Source: Candidatus Alcyoniella australis | Lineage (GTDB): Bacteria > Lernaellota > Lernaellaia > JAVCCG01 > Alcyoniellaceae | Length of the DNA stretch: 25,238 nucleotides | Assembly: GCA_030765605.1 (NCBI GenBank) | Contig: JAVCCG010000139.1 | Span: 1 to 25,238, forward strand | Direction of reading: 5' to 3' | Notes under the pieces: model-generated | The model's database searches: none | Told to the model about the DNA's origin: nothing | The model's input: only the letters and a program-made list of their open reading frames with translations | Part shown: piece by piece, positions 16,788 through 25,014 of the stretch | How positions within the stretch are numbered: position 1 is the stretch's first letter | Layout of the letters: every line of letters starts with the position of its first letter | Program-made: the position numbers and the translations under genes

Positions 16788-17864
16788 TCACCTCAGCTTG
16801 AGCGTGGCCAGCGACATCAGCGCCAGGATGATGCTGATGATCCAGAAGCGCACAATCACCTTGGGCTCGGCCCAGCCCTTGAGCTCGAAGTGGTGGTGGA
16901 TCGGCGCCATCTTGAACACTCGTTTGCCCGTGAGCTTGAAGCTGCCGACCTGCACGATCACCGACAGTGTCTCGATTACGAACACCCCGCCCATCAACGT
17001 CAGCAGCAGCTCGTTCTTGGCGATCACCGCCACCGTGCCCAGGGCGCCGCCCAGGCTCAGCGAGCCCACGTCGCCCATGAACACCTGAGCCGGGTAGGTG
17101 TTGAACCACAGGAAACCCAGCCCCGCGCCGACCATCGCCGAGCAGACGATCGCGAGGTTGCCCGCGTCCTTGATCTGCGCGAACTGCAAATAGTTGGCGA
17201 TCTCGTAGTGCCCCACGGCGTAGGTGATCAGCGCCAATGTCCCGGCGCAGGTTATCACCGGGCCGATCGCCAGGCCGTCGAGGCCGTCGGTGAGGTTGAC
17301 CGCGTTGCTCGTGGCGACGATCACCAGCACGGCGAACGGGATGTAGATCAGTCCGATGTCCGGGGTGAAGCTCTTGAAAAACGGCACCGAGATTTGCGTG
17401 GTGAAGTCGGGCTGGGAGTAGACCAGCACGACCGCGCCCAGGGCGAAAACCACCTGCCAGACCAGCTTCTGCCGCGGCGAGACCCCCTTGGGATCGTGGT
17501 GTACGACCTTGATGTAGTCGTCGATGAATCCCAGCGCGCCGTAGCCCGCCACGACCAGCAGCACCGCCCAGGTGTAGTAGCAGGTCAGGTCGCACCACAG
17601 CAGCGCGGGCACCACGATCGAGACCAGGATCAGCGTGCCGCCCATGGTCGGCGTGCCGGCCTTGACCAGGTGCGACTGCGGCCCGTCGTCGCGCACGGTC
17701 TGGCCGATCCCAAGCTTGGTCAGCCAACGGATGATCGGCGGGCCGCAGATGAAGCTGATCGCCATCGCGGTCAGCGCCGCGACCACCGAGCGGAAGGTGA
17801 TGTAGCGCACCACGTTCAGCGGTGTGAACTCGTCGATGAAGTGTGTCAGCAGGTGGTAGAGCAT
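16788..17864 (-). CDS. mraY: Phospho-N-acetylmuramoyl-pentapeptide transferase
   Basis: A 358-residue integral membrane enzyme with about ten helices that transfers phospho-MurNAc-pentapeptide onto undecaprenyl phosphate, making lipid I. Catalytic motifs are GTPTMGGTL near the start, GFIDDYIKV with the paired Asp, [13 protein letters not shown], and the cytoplasmic [17 protein letters not shown] loop with three His. The start MLYHLLTHF at 17864 shares one base with the murF stop (TAATG). Length matches the family. Confidence 0.97.
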   Translation of the reverse strand: MLYHLLTHFIDEFTPLNVVRYITFRSVVAALTAMAISFICGPPIIRWLTKLGIGQTVRDDGPQSHLVKAGTPTMGGTLILVSIVVPALLWCDLTCYYTWAVLLVVAGYGALGFIDDYIKVVHHDPKGVSPRQKLVWQVVFALGAVVLVYSQPDFTTQISVPFFKSFTPDIGLIYIPFAVLVIVATSNAVNLTDGLDGLAIGPVITCAGTLALITYAVGHYEIANYLQFAQIKDAGNLAIVCSAMVGAGLGFLWFNTYPAQVFMGDVGSLSLGGALGTVAVIAKNELLLTLMGGVFVIETLSVIVQVGSFKLTGKRVFKMAPIHHHFELKGWAEPKVIVRFWIISIILALMSLATLKLR

Positions 17865-19267
17865 TACAGCGCCTTCTTCAGTCCCCTGACGATCAGTTCC
17901 ATACGCATCCCGCGGCTGCCCTTGACCAGCACCACGTCGCCGGGCTCGAGGTTGTCGGCCAGCCACTGCACAGCAGCCTCGCGGTCTTTGATCACGCGCA
18001 CCGCGCGCTTGGACATCCCGGCCTGGATTGCGGCGTCGGCAGCGTCCCTGGCGTGCTCGCCCAGCAGCAGCAGCCGGTCGACCTTGTGCTGGCCCGCGGC
18101 CACGCCGATCTGCTGATGGGCCGCGCGGGCGTGGCTGCCCAGCTCGAGCATCTCGCCGAGCACGGCCACGGTGCGCCGGTTCTCGCCCAGGGTCTGCAGC
18201 ACTTCCAGGGCGGCGAGCATCGAGCGCGGATTGGCGTTGTAGGTGTCGTCGATCAGCCGTACCTTGCGCCGCAGCTCGACGATCCGCGAACGCATCGCCT
18301 GGGGCTTGAACGCCTCGAGGCTGTCGCGGATCAGCAGCGGCGACGCGCCGAGCACGTGGGCCGCCGCAGCCGCGGCCAACGCGTTGTACACGCTGTGCGC
18401 TCCGTAGGTCGAAAGGCTCAGTTCGAGTGTCTCGCCACCGATTTGCAGCTTGGCGGTAATCCCGTCGAACCCCAGGTTGCGGATCTGCGTGGCGCGTACG
18501 TCGGCGTCGCGGTGCTTACCGAAGGTCACGACCTTGAAGTCGCGGCCGCGCACCAGCAGCATCGCCCGCCTATCGTCGCGGTTGATCACTGCGGTGTTGC
18601 GCGGGCCGAAGCGGTCGAACAGCTCACCCTTGGCGCGCGCCACGGCGGCCAGGGTCTTGAGCGTCTCAAGGTGCACCGGGCTGATGTTGGTCACCACGCC
18701 GATGTCGGGCGAGGCGATCTGCGCCAGGCGCGAGATCTCGCCCACGCGATTCATCCCCATCTCGAGCACCGCCGCGGGGTGGTCGGGCTTGAGGTTGAAC
18801 ACGGTCAGCGGCAGGCCGATCAGGTTGTTGAAGTTGCCGCGCGTGCGCAGCACCTCGCGGCCGTAATGCTGCTCGAGCACCGCGGCCAGCATCTCCTTGC
18901 AAGTGGTCTTGCCCACCGAGCCGGTGATTCCCACCACCGGGATGCGTGTCAAGGCCAGGATCTGTCGCGCGATCTCGCCCAGGGCGTACAGCGTATCGTC
19001 GACCTCGAGCACGTGCATGCGGCAGCCCGCGACCCGCGAGGCCTCGCCGCGATGCACCATCAGTCCGCCGGCGCCGCGCTCGAGCGCCTTGTCGAGGAAC
19101 TTGTGTCCGTCGAAATTCGGCCCCTTGAGCGCGACGAACAGCTCGCCGGGCTTGAGCGTGCGCGTGTCGGTGCTGATGCCGGAGAACTCCTTGCGGCGCC
19201 CCTTGATCGCGGGACGCGCGTTGGCGGCGCCGACGATCAGTCCGATGTTGAAGTAGCTCGATCTCAT
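17864..19267 (-). CDS. murF: UDP-MurNAc-tripeptide--D-alanyl-D-alanine ligase
   Basis: A 467-residue cytoplasmic Mur ligase that adds the D-Ala-D-Ala made by Ddl. The N-terminal domain has [18 protein letters not shown] (30-47); the P-loop is [14 protein letters not shown] (113-126), the GSVGKTT form typical of Mur[23 protein letters not shown] and [10 protein letters not shown] follow in order. It starts by ATGA overlap with murE and runs into mraY by a single base. Confidence 0.97.
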   Translation of the reverse strand: MRSSYFNIGLIVGAANARPAIKGRRKEFSGISTDTRTLKPGELFVALKGPNFDGHKFLDKALERGAGGLMVHRGEASRVAGCRMHVLEVDDTLYALGEIARQILALTRIPVVGITGSVGKTTCKEMLAAVLEQHYGREVLRTRGNFNNLIGLPLTVFNLKPDHPAAVLEMGMNRVGEISRLAQIASPDIGVVTNISPVHLETLKTLAAVARAKGELFDRFGPRNTAVINRDDRRAMLLVRGRDFKVVTFGKHRDADVRATQIRNLGFDGITAKLQIGGETLELSLSTYGAHSVYNALAAAAAAHVLGASPLLIRDSLEAFKPQAMRSRIVELRRKVRLIDDTYNANPRSMLAALEVLQTLGENRRTVAVLGEMLELGSHARAAHQQIGVAAGQHKVDRLLLLGEHARDAADAAIQAGMSKRAVRVIKDREAAVQWLADNLEPGDVVLVKGSRGMRMELIVRGLKKAL

Positions 19268-20790
19268 CTGGGCCCTTCCGCTGCGACCAATGCTCCGGCC
19301 GCCTGTTCACGGTCGTCGAAATGCCGCTTATCGCGGCCGACGATCTGGTAGTCCTCGTGCCCCTTGCCCGCGATCAGCACCACGTCCCCGGCCTGCGCCA
19401 ACTCCACCGCCGTGCGGATCGCCTCGGCGCGGTCAACGATCACGCAGAACGCCTTTCCCGCGCCCGATCCGACCTGCTGCGGCTGCCTGCGCTCGACGCC
19501 CAGGGCCTCGATGCCCGGAACGATCTGTCCGATGATCTCCAGCGGGTCTTCGGTGCGCGGATTGTCCGAGGTGACGATCGTCAGGTCCGAACCCTGGGCC
19601 GCGGCGCGCCCCATCAGCGGGCGCTTGCCCCGATCGCGGTCGCCGCCGCAGCCGAAGACCGTGATCACCCGGCCGCGCGCCAGGTTGCGCACGGCCGCGA
19701 GCACGTTGCTAAGCGCGCCGTCGGTATGTGCATAGTCGACCAGCACCAGCGGATCGCGCGAGCCGGGCACCGGCTCGAGCCGTCCGGGAACCGCGGCCAG
19801 CCCATCGGCGCCGCGCAGTACCTCGCGCATCGACAGCCCCAGACTCAGGGCCAGGCCCGCGGCCACGGCCAGGTTCGGGCCGACGAACGCGCCGAGCAGC
19901 GGACTGTGCACCTCGTACGACTCGTTGCTGCGGCGAAAAGTTCCCTGCAGGCCGTCCAGGCCGTAGCGCGCGTCGCTCAGCGCCAGGTCGGCGTCCAGCG
20001 CATTGACGGCGCTGACCCGCAGCACCGGAACCAGGCTGCGCCGCGCCAGGTCGAGCCCCTCGTCCGAGTCGATCAGGATCACCGCCTTGGACGCCTTGGA
20101 CGAGGCCGGCAGCAGCCGGGTGAACAGCAGCGCCTTGGCCTCGAGGTAGTCGCGCATCGAGCCGTGGAAATCCAGGTGGTCGCGGCTGAGATTGGTGAAC
20201 GCGCCGACGTCGAAACGGCAGTGGTTGACGCGGCCCAGCTCGAGCCCGTGGCTCGAGACCTCGACGATCACGTCCTGGACCCCGGCGCGGGCCATCTGGT
20301 CGATGGTGCGCGCGAGCAGCGCCGGGTTGGGCGTGGTGTTCGGCGCCTCTAAGCTGCGGCCGCCGTAGCGGTAGTTGACCGTGCCGATCACGCCCACGTT
20401 GCGGCCGGCCTGCTCGAGCATCGCCTCGAGTTGGTAGACCACCGAGGTCTTGCCGTTGGTGCCGGTGATGCCGATCAGCCGCACGCGCGCGGTGGGATCG
20501 CCGTAGAACCTGTGGGCGATCAGCGCCAGAGCCGCGTGGGTGTCGGCCACCGCGGCGCAGGGAACGTCGTCGCGCAACAGCTCGGGCCGCTGCAGCAGCA
20601 GTGCCGCGGCGCCGGCGTCGATCGCCGCCTGCACGAAGTCGTGGCCGTCGACCACGCTGCCGGGCAACGCCACGAAAAGGCAGCCCGGGCCGACCCGCCG
20701 CGAGTCGAACTCCAGGGCCTCGATCTCCACCGACTGGTCGCCGCGAACGTCGATAGTCTCGATTTTGTGAAGCAGCTGGTCAAAGGTCAT
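19264..20790 (-). CDS. murE: UDP-MurNAc-dipeptide--meso-diaminopimelate ligase
   Basis: A 508-residue cytoplasmic Mur ligase that adds the third residue of the stem peptide. The P-loop is GITGTNGKTS (107-116); the likely carbamylated lysine is K219 in YLEAKALLF; VDYAHTDGAL and FGCGGDRDRGKR follow. The motif DNPR (409-412, in TSDNPRTEDP) is the meso-diaminopimelate-recognition signature, so the wall should be of the DAP type. The KGHEDYQ motif near the end is intact. ATGA overlaps link it to ftsI and murF. Confidence 0.97.
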   Translation of the reverse strand: MTFDQLLHKIETIDVRGDQSVEIEALEFDSRRVGPGCLFVALPGSVVDGHDFVQAAIDAGAAALLLQRPELLRDDVPCAAVADTHAALALIAHRFYGDPTARVRLIGITGTNGKTSVVYQLEAMLEQAGRNVGVIGTVNYRYGGRSLEAPNTTPNPALLARTIDQMARAGVQDVIVEVSSHGLELGRVNHCRFDVGAFTNLSRDHLDFHGSMRDYLEAKALLFTRLLPASSKASKAVILIDSDEGLDLARRSLVPVLRVSAVNALDADLALSDARYGLDGLQGTFRRSNESYEVHSPLLGAFVGPNLAVAAGLALSLGLSMREVLRGADGLAAVPGRLEPVPGSRDPLVLVDYAHTDGALSNVLAAVRNLARGRVITVFGCGGDRDRGKRPLMGRAAAQGSDLTIVTSDNPRTEDPLEIIGQIVPGIEALGVERRQPQQVGSGAGKAFCVIVDRAEAIRTAVELAQAGDVVLIAGKGHEDYQIVGRDKRHFDDREQAAGALVAAEGPR

Positions 20791-22811
20791 CGCTGCTCCC
20801 CCGCCGGGTCGGCGAAGCGCACCAGCACTCGCTCACCGCGGGCGACCATGCTGCCGGGTCCGGGGACCTGGGATACGCAGACGCCGCTCCCCTCGGTTTT
20901 GAGCCGGATGCCGCTACGCTCGGCCAGGGCGTAGGCTTGTCGCACGGGCAACCCGGTGAAATCGGGCAGTCCGCCGTCCACCAGCTGCGGAACATCGGCC
21001 CGCGCAAGTTGCACTTCCTGGTCGGCTCCGGGCTCGACCTGGCCGGGGATCATTCGCAAGTAGGCCATGGTCTCGTCGGCCACCGCCCGGAACACCGGCG
21101 CGGCGATCACGCCGCCGTAGAGCGATCCGGCCGGCTGCTGCGGCGCGTCGAAAACCACGGCCACGGCGATCCGCGGGTCCTCGGCCGGAACCGTGCCGAT
21201 AAACGTGGCGACCACGTCGTCGGAATAGCCGCGACGATCGGTATACGGCTTCTCTGCGGTGCCGGTCTTGCCCGCCACCCGGCAGTAGGGCAGCGCGGCC
21301 AGGGTGCCGGTGCCCTCATCGTCGGTGACCGAGACCAATGCGCGCAGCACCTCGCGGCATGTCTCCTCGCTGATTACGTGCGAGCGGATTGTCAGGTGGC
21401 CGCGGTAGATCTCGCGCCCCTCGGGCGAGACCACGCTGTGCACGATGTAGGGCTTGAGCAGTACGCCGCCGTTGACCGAGGCGCTCAACGCGGTGACCAA
21501 CTGCATCGCGGTCACCGACAGTCCCTGTCCAAAGCTGTGAGTCGCCAGGTCGACTTTGGCCCAACGCTCCAACGAGCGCAGCACGCCCGCGGCCTCGTGA
21601 GGCATGTCCACGCCCGTGGGTCGGCCGAAGCCGAAATCGGTCAACGTGCAGTGCAGCAGTTCCGGGCCGAGTCGTTCGGCGATTTTGGTCGCGCCGATGT
21701 TGCTCGAGATCTTGACCACGTCGCGCGCCGACACCTTGCCGTGGGGGTGCACGTCGTTAATGCGATTGCGGGCGAACACGTATTTGCCGTTCTCGCAATC
21801 GATCAGCTCTTCGGGATCAACAGCTCCGGACTCGATCGCCGCGGCGTAAGTAAAGGTCTTCATCACCGAGCCGGGCTCGAAGCGGTCGCACAGCACGCGG
21901 TTGCGCCTGTACTCCGGCGGGAACGCGCCGGCCACGTTGGGATTGAAGGTCGGCCGGTTGACCAGGGCCAGGATCTCGCCGGTGTGCACGTCGATCATCA
22001 CCAACATCGCCGCGCGCGCCTCGGAAGCGACGAACGCTTTATCCAGCTCGCGCTCGGCGATCGCCTGGATCTTGCTGTCCAAGGTCAGCCGCAGCGTGGC
22101 GCCGGGCTCGGAGCCGACCACCTGCATCCCCTCGGGAAAGTAGATCCGGCCCAACGCGTCGCGATGTCCGATCAGTCGGCCGGGTCGGCCGCGCAGCTGC
22201 TGGTCAAACGACTGTTCCAGGCCCGAGAGGCCCTTGGAGTCGATGTCCACGAATCCCAGCACGTGGGCCGCCAAGGTATTCTGGGGGTATTGGCGGTGGC
22301 TCTCCTTATGCAGGTGCACCCCCTGGACTCCCAGCTCCTCGACGATCCGCCGCACCATCTGCGCCTCGTGACGGTCGATGTGGCGCTTGATCCAGGCGAA
22401 ACGCGCCGGTCGGCCGCGCACCTCGCGTTCGAGTCGGGCCGCCACGTCCTCGCGCTGCAAATCGAGCACCAGCGCCAGCTGCCGCGCCAGCTCGGGCTTG
22501 AGCTCGTCGGGGAGCATCAGCGGATCGACGAACAGCGACTCCTGGTCGATATTGTGCGCCAGCACCTCGCCGTTGCGATCGAGGATCGGCCCGCGCGGGC
22601 AGGTCAGTTCGATGTTCGAGCGCTGCATCTGGTCGGCGCGCTGCTTGAGGTCCTCGCTGTCGAGCACACACAGCCACAGCGCGCGGCCCAGCAGCACTGC
22701 CAGGCCGAGCACGAACAGTGCGGAAGTGAGCTTGATCCGCACCACGACCCAGTCGCGGCCGCGGGTGTTGCGCGCCATTTTGCGCGCGCGCGGCAGGTTG
22801 CGCGGACTCAT
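20787..22811 (-). CDS. ftsI: Septal transpeptidase FtsI (PBP3) with C-terminal PASTA domain
   Basis: A 674-residue class B penicillin-binding protein that cross-links septal peptidoglycan with FtsW. It has a short basic cytoplasmic tail, one membrane helix at about 27-48, a dimerisation domain (CPRGPILDRNGEVLA at 71-85), and the transpeptidase domain with SxxK at S315-K318 (EPGSVMKTF), SSN at 369-371 and KTG at 515-517. A single PASTA-like domain (about 606-667, PDFTGLPVRQAYALAERSG) follows; enterobacterial FtsI lacks this. The start overlaps the ftsL stop by ATGA. The sporulation PBP SpoVD shares this layout, but context supports division. Confidence 0.96.
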   Translation of the reverse strand: MSPRNLPRARKMARNTRGRDWVVVRIKLTSALFVLGLAVLLGRALWLCVLDSEDLKQRADQMQRSNIELTCPRGPILDRNGEVLAHNIDQESLFVDPLMLPDELKPELARQLALVLDLQREDVAARLEREVRGRPARFAWIKRHIDRHEAQMVRRIVEELGVQGVHLHKESHRQYPQNTLAAHVLGFVDIDSKGLSGLEQSFDQQLRGRPGRLIGHRDALGRIYFPEGMQVVGSEPGATLRLTLDSKIQAIAERELDKAFVASEARAAMLVMIDVHTGEILALVNRPTFNPNVAGAFPPEYRRNRVLCDRFEPGSVMKTFTYAAAIESGAVDPEELIDCENGKYVFARNRINDVHPHGKVSARDVVKISSNIGATKIAERLGPELLHCTLTDFGFGRPTGVDMPHEAAGVLRSLERWAKVDLATHSFGQGLSVTAMQLVTALSASVNGGVLLKPYIVHSVVSPEGREIYRGHLTIRSHVISEETCREVLRALVSVTDDEGTGTLAALPYCRVAGKTGTAEKPYTDRRGYSDDVVATFIGTVPAEDPRIAVAVVFDAPQQPAGSLYGGVIAAPVFRAVADETMAYLRMIPGQVEPGADQEVQLARADVPQLVDGGLPDFTGLPVRQAYALAERSGIRLKTEGSGVCVSQVPGPGSMVARGERVLVRFADPAGEQR

Positions 22812-23140
22812 CGCGGCACCCGCAGCACTTGCTCGTTGGCCGGCGCGGACATCTTGAACTCGGCGGCCTTGGGCGCCAGTCTGCCCGGCGAGCGTAGCGA
22901 ACCCAGCTCGCTGACCAGTTCGTCGTTACGGTAGGCCAGCGCGCTCTGCAACTCATGCTCGACCTCGATGGCGTAGCCGGTATGCACCACCAGCTGCCGC
23001 GTCCAGACCACCAGCAGCAGACAGGCGGTGAACGCCACCACCAGCACGATGGTCGAGAACAGGCCCATGGCCCGGCGCAGACCCTTGTGGCGCGTCACCT
23101 GCTTGGCCAGCAGCGAGACCGGGTAGGTCGTCTGGCTCAT
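22808..23140 (-). CDS. ftsL: Cell division protein FtsL
   Basis: A 110-residue bitopic membrane protein. A basic cytoplasmic N-terminus (to about 25) leads into one membrane helix at about 27-46 (LFSTIVLVVAFTACLLLVVW), then a periplasmic helical, coiled-coil-like segment (about 52-82) that would bind FtsQ and FtsB partners. Sequence conservation is low in this family, so the call rests on size, topology and position between rsmH and ftsI. The ATG at 23140 overlaps the rsmH stop by ATGA; an in-frame extension to 23305 is the off-frame of rsmH. No ftsB is in the window. Confidence 0.9.
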   Translation of the reverse strand: MSQTTYPVSLLAKQVTRHKGLRRAMGLFSTIVLVVAFTACLLLVVWTRQLVVHTGYAIEVEHELQSALAYRNDELVSELGSLRSPGRLAPKAAEFKMSAPANEQVLRVPR

Positions 23141-24090
23141 GCCGCCTGATCTTCCAGCCGCCGGGCGGCCCGCAGCCGCGCACTGCGGCTGCGCGGGTTG
23201 CGCTCGATCTCGCTCTGGTCGGGCCTGATCGGCCGACGGGTGATCAATTCCATGCTTGGCAGATGGCCGCAGGTGCACACCGGCTGCGCCGGAGGACAGA
23301 GGCATCCGGAGCTGTGCCGCCGCAGGGCCTGCTTGACCAGCCGGTCCTCCAGCGAGTGGAACGAAATCACGGCCAACACGCCGCCGGGAGCCAGCAGCTC
23401 GGGCGCGTCGGCGAGAAAGCTGCGCAGCGAGCCGAGCTCATCGTTGACCGCGATGCGCAGCCCCTGGAAGGTGCGCGTGGCCGGGTCGATACGCTGGGGA
23501 CCGCGTTTGCCCGGGATCGCGCTACGCACGATTTGGGCCAATCGTCCGGTGCTGCGGATCGGAGCCGCATCGCGCTCGCGTACGATGGCGCGGGCCACGC
23601 GCGACGCGTAGCGTTCCTCGCCGTACTCGGCAATGATCCGCCGCAGTTGATCGTAGGGCTCTTGGTTGACCAGGTCGGCGGCGCTGCGGCCTGAGCCGGT
23701 GCACAGCCGCATGTCCAACGGGCCGTCGTGGGAAAACGAGAATCCGCGCTCGGGGTCGTCCAGTTGGATGGAGCTTAGACCCAGGTCCGCCAGAATCCCG
23801 ACGAACCTGGGCCAGCTCCGATTGCAGGAGATACGTGACAGCTCATCCAGACGGCAGTGCACCAGCTCAACCCGCGAGCCGAAGGGCTCGAGCCGTCGAC
23901 CGGCTCGGGCCAACGCCTCGGGATCAGCGTCGCAGGCGACCAATCGTCCGTCCGGCGCGCTTCCTCGCAACATCGCCTCCGAGTGCCCCCCCGCTCCCAC
24001 GGTGGCATCGAGAAACACCGACCCCGGGGCGGGCTTGATAAGTTCGATTGTCTGTTCCAACAAAACAGGGAGGTGAATCCCCGTAGACAT
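23137..24090 (-). CDS. rsmH: 16S rRNA (cytosine-1402-N4)-methyltransferase
   Basis: A 317-residue S-adenosylmethionine-dependent methyltransferase that modifies C1402 of 16S rRNA in the decoding centre. It begins MSTGIHLPVLLEQ, with the SAM-binding loop LDATVGAGGHSEAML (27-41), LADLGLSSIQLDDPERGFSF, the helical insertion rich in YGEERYASRVARAI, and VISFHSLEDRLVK near the C-terminus. It is the second gene of the dcw operon, three bases after mraZ. No good ribosome site precedes it, so coupling to mraZ translation is likely. Confidence 0.97.
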   Translation of the reverse strand: MSTGIHLPVLLEQTIELIKPAPGSVFLDATVGAGGHSEAMLRGSAPDGRLVACDADPEALARAGRRLEPFGSRVELVHCRLDELSRISCNRSWPRFVGILADLGLSSIQLDDPERGFSFSHDGPLDMRLCTGSGRSAADLVNQEPYDQLRRIIAEYGEERYASRVARAIVRERDAAPIRSTGRLAQIVRSAIPGKRGPQRIDPATRTFQGLRIAVNDELGSLRSFLADAPELLAPGGVLAVISFHSLEDRLVKQALRRHSSGCLCPPAQPVCTCGHLPSMELITRRPIRPDQSEIERNPRSRSARLRAARRLEDQAA

Positions 24091-24093
24091 GAG

Positions 24094-24546
24094 CTAAAGC
24101 ACGTCGGCCAACGCGGCCTTGATTTGCTTGAAACTTTTACGAGCCTTCTGGCTGACCTCTTGCCAAGCCTCTTTGCTCCAAATTTGAATCGTGTCCCCAG
24201 CCCCAATGATCACGATTTCCTTGTCCAAGCCGGTCGCCTCGCGCAATGAGGGCGGAACCAGAATTCGGCCCTGACGATCGATGCTCACCTCTTGGGCGCC
24301 AGAGATGTAATACAGCTTGAACATTTCAACGTTCTCATCGAACTGTGGTTGACGCTCCAGCTTCTGCACCAGCTCGTCCCAACGATCCGGCGTGTACCCC
24401 ACCAACACCTGTTCCTCTGCCTTCTGGTCGTTGGTCAGCACGATACGGTCGAAGTTGTTCTGGCTGAGGATCTCGCGGAAACTCACGGGAATACTCGTTC
24501 TTCCCTTGGGATCCAGCGTGTGATAATAACGTCCTGCGAATTTCAT
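24094..24546 (-). CDS. mraZ: Transcriptional regulator MraZ
   Basis: A 150-residue DNA-binding protein with two SpoVT/AbrB-like swapped-hairpin repeats, at about 5-50 and 80-125; each carries the hallmark DxxGR (DPKGR at 12-16 and DRQGR at 90-94). MraZ forms a ring-shaped oligomer that binds direct repeats before its own gene and controls the dcw operon. The 5' region here holds three GTGGTA boxes and a strong promoter, fitting autoregulation. No classical ribosome site precedes the ATG; the nearest purine-rich sequence, AAGTGGT, is itself part of the third box. Confidence 0.97.
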   Translation of the reverse strand: MKFAGRYYHTLDPKGRTSIPVSFREILSQNNFDRIVLTNDQKAEEQVLVGYTPDRWDELVQKLERQPQFDENVEMFKLYYISGAQEVSIDRQGRILVPPSLREATGLDKEIVIIGAGDTIQIWSKEAWQEVSQKARKSFKQIKAALADVL

Positions 24547-24548
24547 CG

Positions 24549-24585
24549 TACCACTTGGTTTAGTGTTGCTACCACTTTATACCAC
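24549..24585 (-). promoter_or_regulatory. Putative MraZ operator, three GTGGTA boxes
   Basis: On the minus strand GTGGTA occurs at 24585-24580, 24575-24570 and 24554-24549. The first two are spaced exactly 10 bases and the third 21 bases, close to two helical turns. MraZ sites in other bacteria are TGGGN repeats with 5-base spacers, also a 10-base period. The boxes lie downstream of the predicted transcription start, and the last ends two bases before the mraZ ATG. Confidence 0.7.
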
Positions 24586-24604
24586 TTTTTGGGACACGAG
24601 TGCT

Positions 24605-24634
24605 GTTATACCGGCTCCCGGCGCGAGGTGTCAA
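24605..24634 (-). promoter_or_regulatory. dcw operon promoter (sigma-70 type)
   Basis: A perfect -35 hexamer TTGACA (24634-24629) and a TATAAC -10 hexamer (24610-24605) are separated by 18 bases. Transcription should start near 24598, giving a leader of about 50 bases to mraZ that contains the three GTGGTA boxes. Confidence 0.82.
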
Positions 24635-24686
24635 GATTTTTTTCTTTGGCTGGGCGGTTTTTTTGTTGAGAAAATTCAGCAACCTA

Positions 24687-24715
24687 CGTGACGCCCCCCG
24701 AAGGGGGGCGGTACG
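24687..24715. repeat. GC-rich hairpin upstream of the dcw promoter
   Basis: CGCCCCCC and GGGGGGCG form a perfect eight-base-pair stem around a three-base loop (24692-24710), with three more matching bases on each side beyond a two-base bulge. No T-tract follows on either strand. Function unknown; it could be a repeat unit, or the end of a short upstream transcript. Confidence 0.4.
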
Positions 24716-24780
24716 CTTCAGCAGCCGTCTATCTGTGGTGGGATAAATCTGTTGGTATTCAGACCGTTAACACGTAAAAG

Positions 24781-24840
24781 CTAAACCACTTTATTATATA
24801 GTTGTCTTTTATGATTGATATATAACAGGTTATTTTTCTT
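24781..24840. other. AT-rich segment with weak promoter-like box
   Basis: This 60-base stretch is much richer in A+T than the genes around it. On the minus strand it contains TATAAT (24798-24793) followed by a GTGGTT resembling the MraZ boxes. I find no convincing -35 element. It may be a second, weaker dcw promoter or an UP-like region. The rest of the 24547-25014 gap that is not listed separately shows nothing I can name. Confidence 0.3.
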
Positions 24841-24887
24841 AGCACGACCGTGCCCTGCTCGCCCGAACTGCCTCAATCTCCTGAGAA

Positions 24888-24905
24888 ATACCACCCGATA
24901 CCACC
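24888..24905 (-). promoter_or_regulatory. Distal pair of GTGGTA boxes (possible second MraZ site)
   Basis: GGTGGTAT appears twice with an exact 10-base period, the same hexamer and spacing as the proximal mraZ boxes, about 310 bases further upstream. It lies just beyond the terminator of the neighbouring gene. Binding of MraZ here is inferred from the matching motif and period only. Confidence 0.5.
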
Positions 24906-24936
24906 TGCCGAGCCTGCCGGACGGCTGAATCGTATT

Positions 24937-24973
24937 AAAAAGAAAAGGCCCGTGCCCCCTGGGGCACGGGCCT
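24937..24973 (-). terminator. Intrinsic terminator of the Asp-tail protein gene
   Basis: A perfect stem of at least ten base pairs (GGCCCGTGCC with GGCACGGGCC) is followed on the minus strand by TTTTCTTTTTAAT. It is about 40 bases past the stop codon at 25015 and isolates the dcw cluster from the upstream gene. Confidence 0.93.
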
Positions 24974-25014
24974 AATGACCAAAGTAGTTACGGTCTATTG
25001 TCTGCTATGACTTA

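Noticed and set aside
15412-17727. A 771-codon form of murD reaching through mraY
   Set aside because: The extra 314 residues are the wrong frame of mraY and do not resemble protein; the ATG at 16785 gives a normal MurD.
20937-22934. A 665-codon plus-strand reading frame opposite ftsI
   Set aside because: It mirrors ftsI, is rich in Arg, His, Gly and Val without any domain, and is a common effect of high G+C codon bias. The minus-strand protein has all catalytic motifs.
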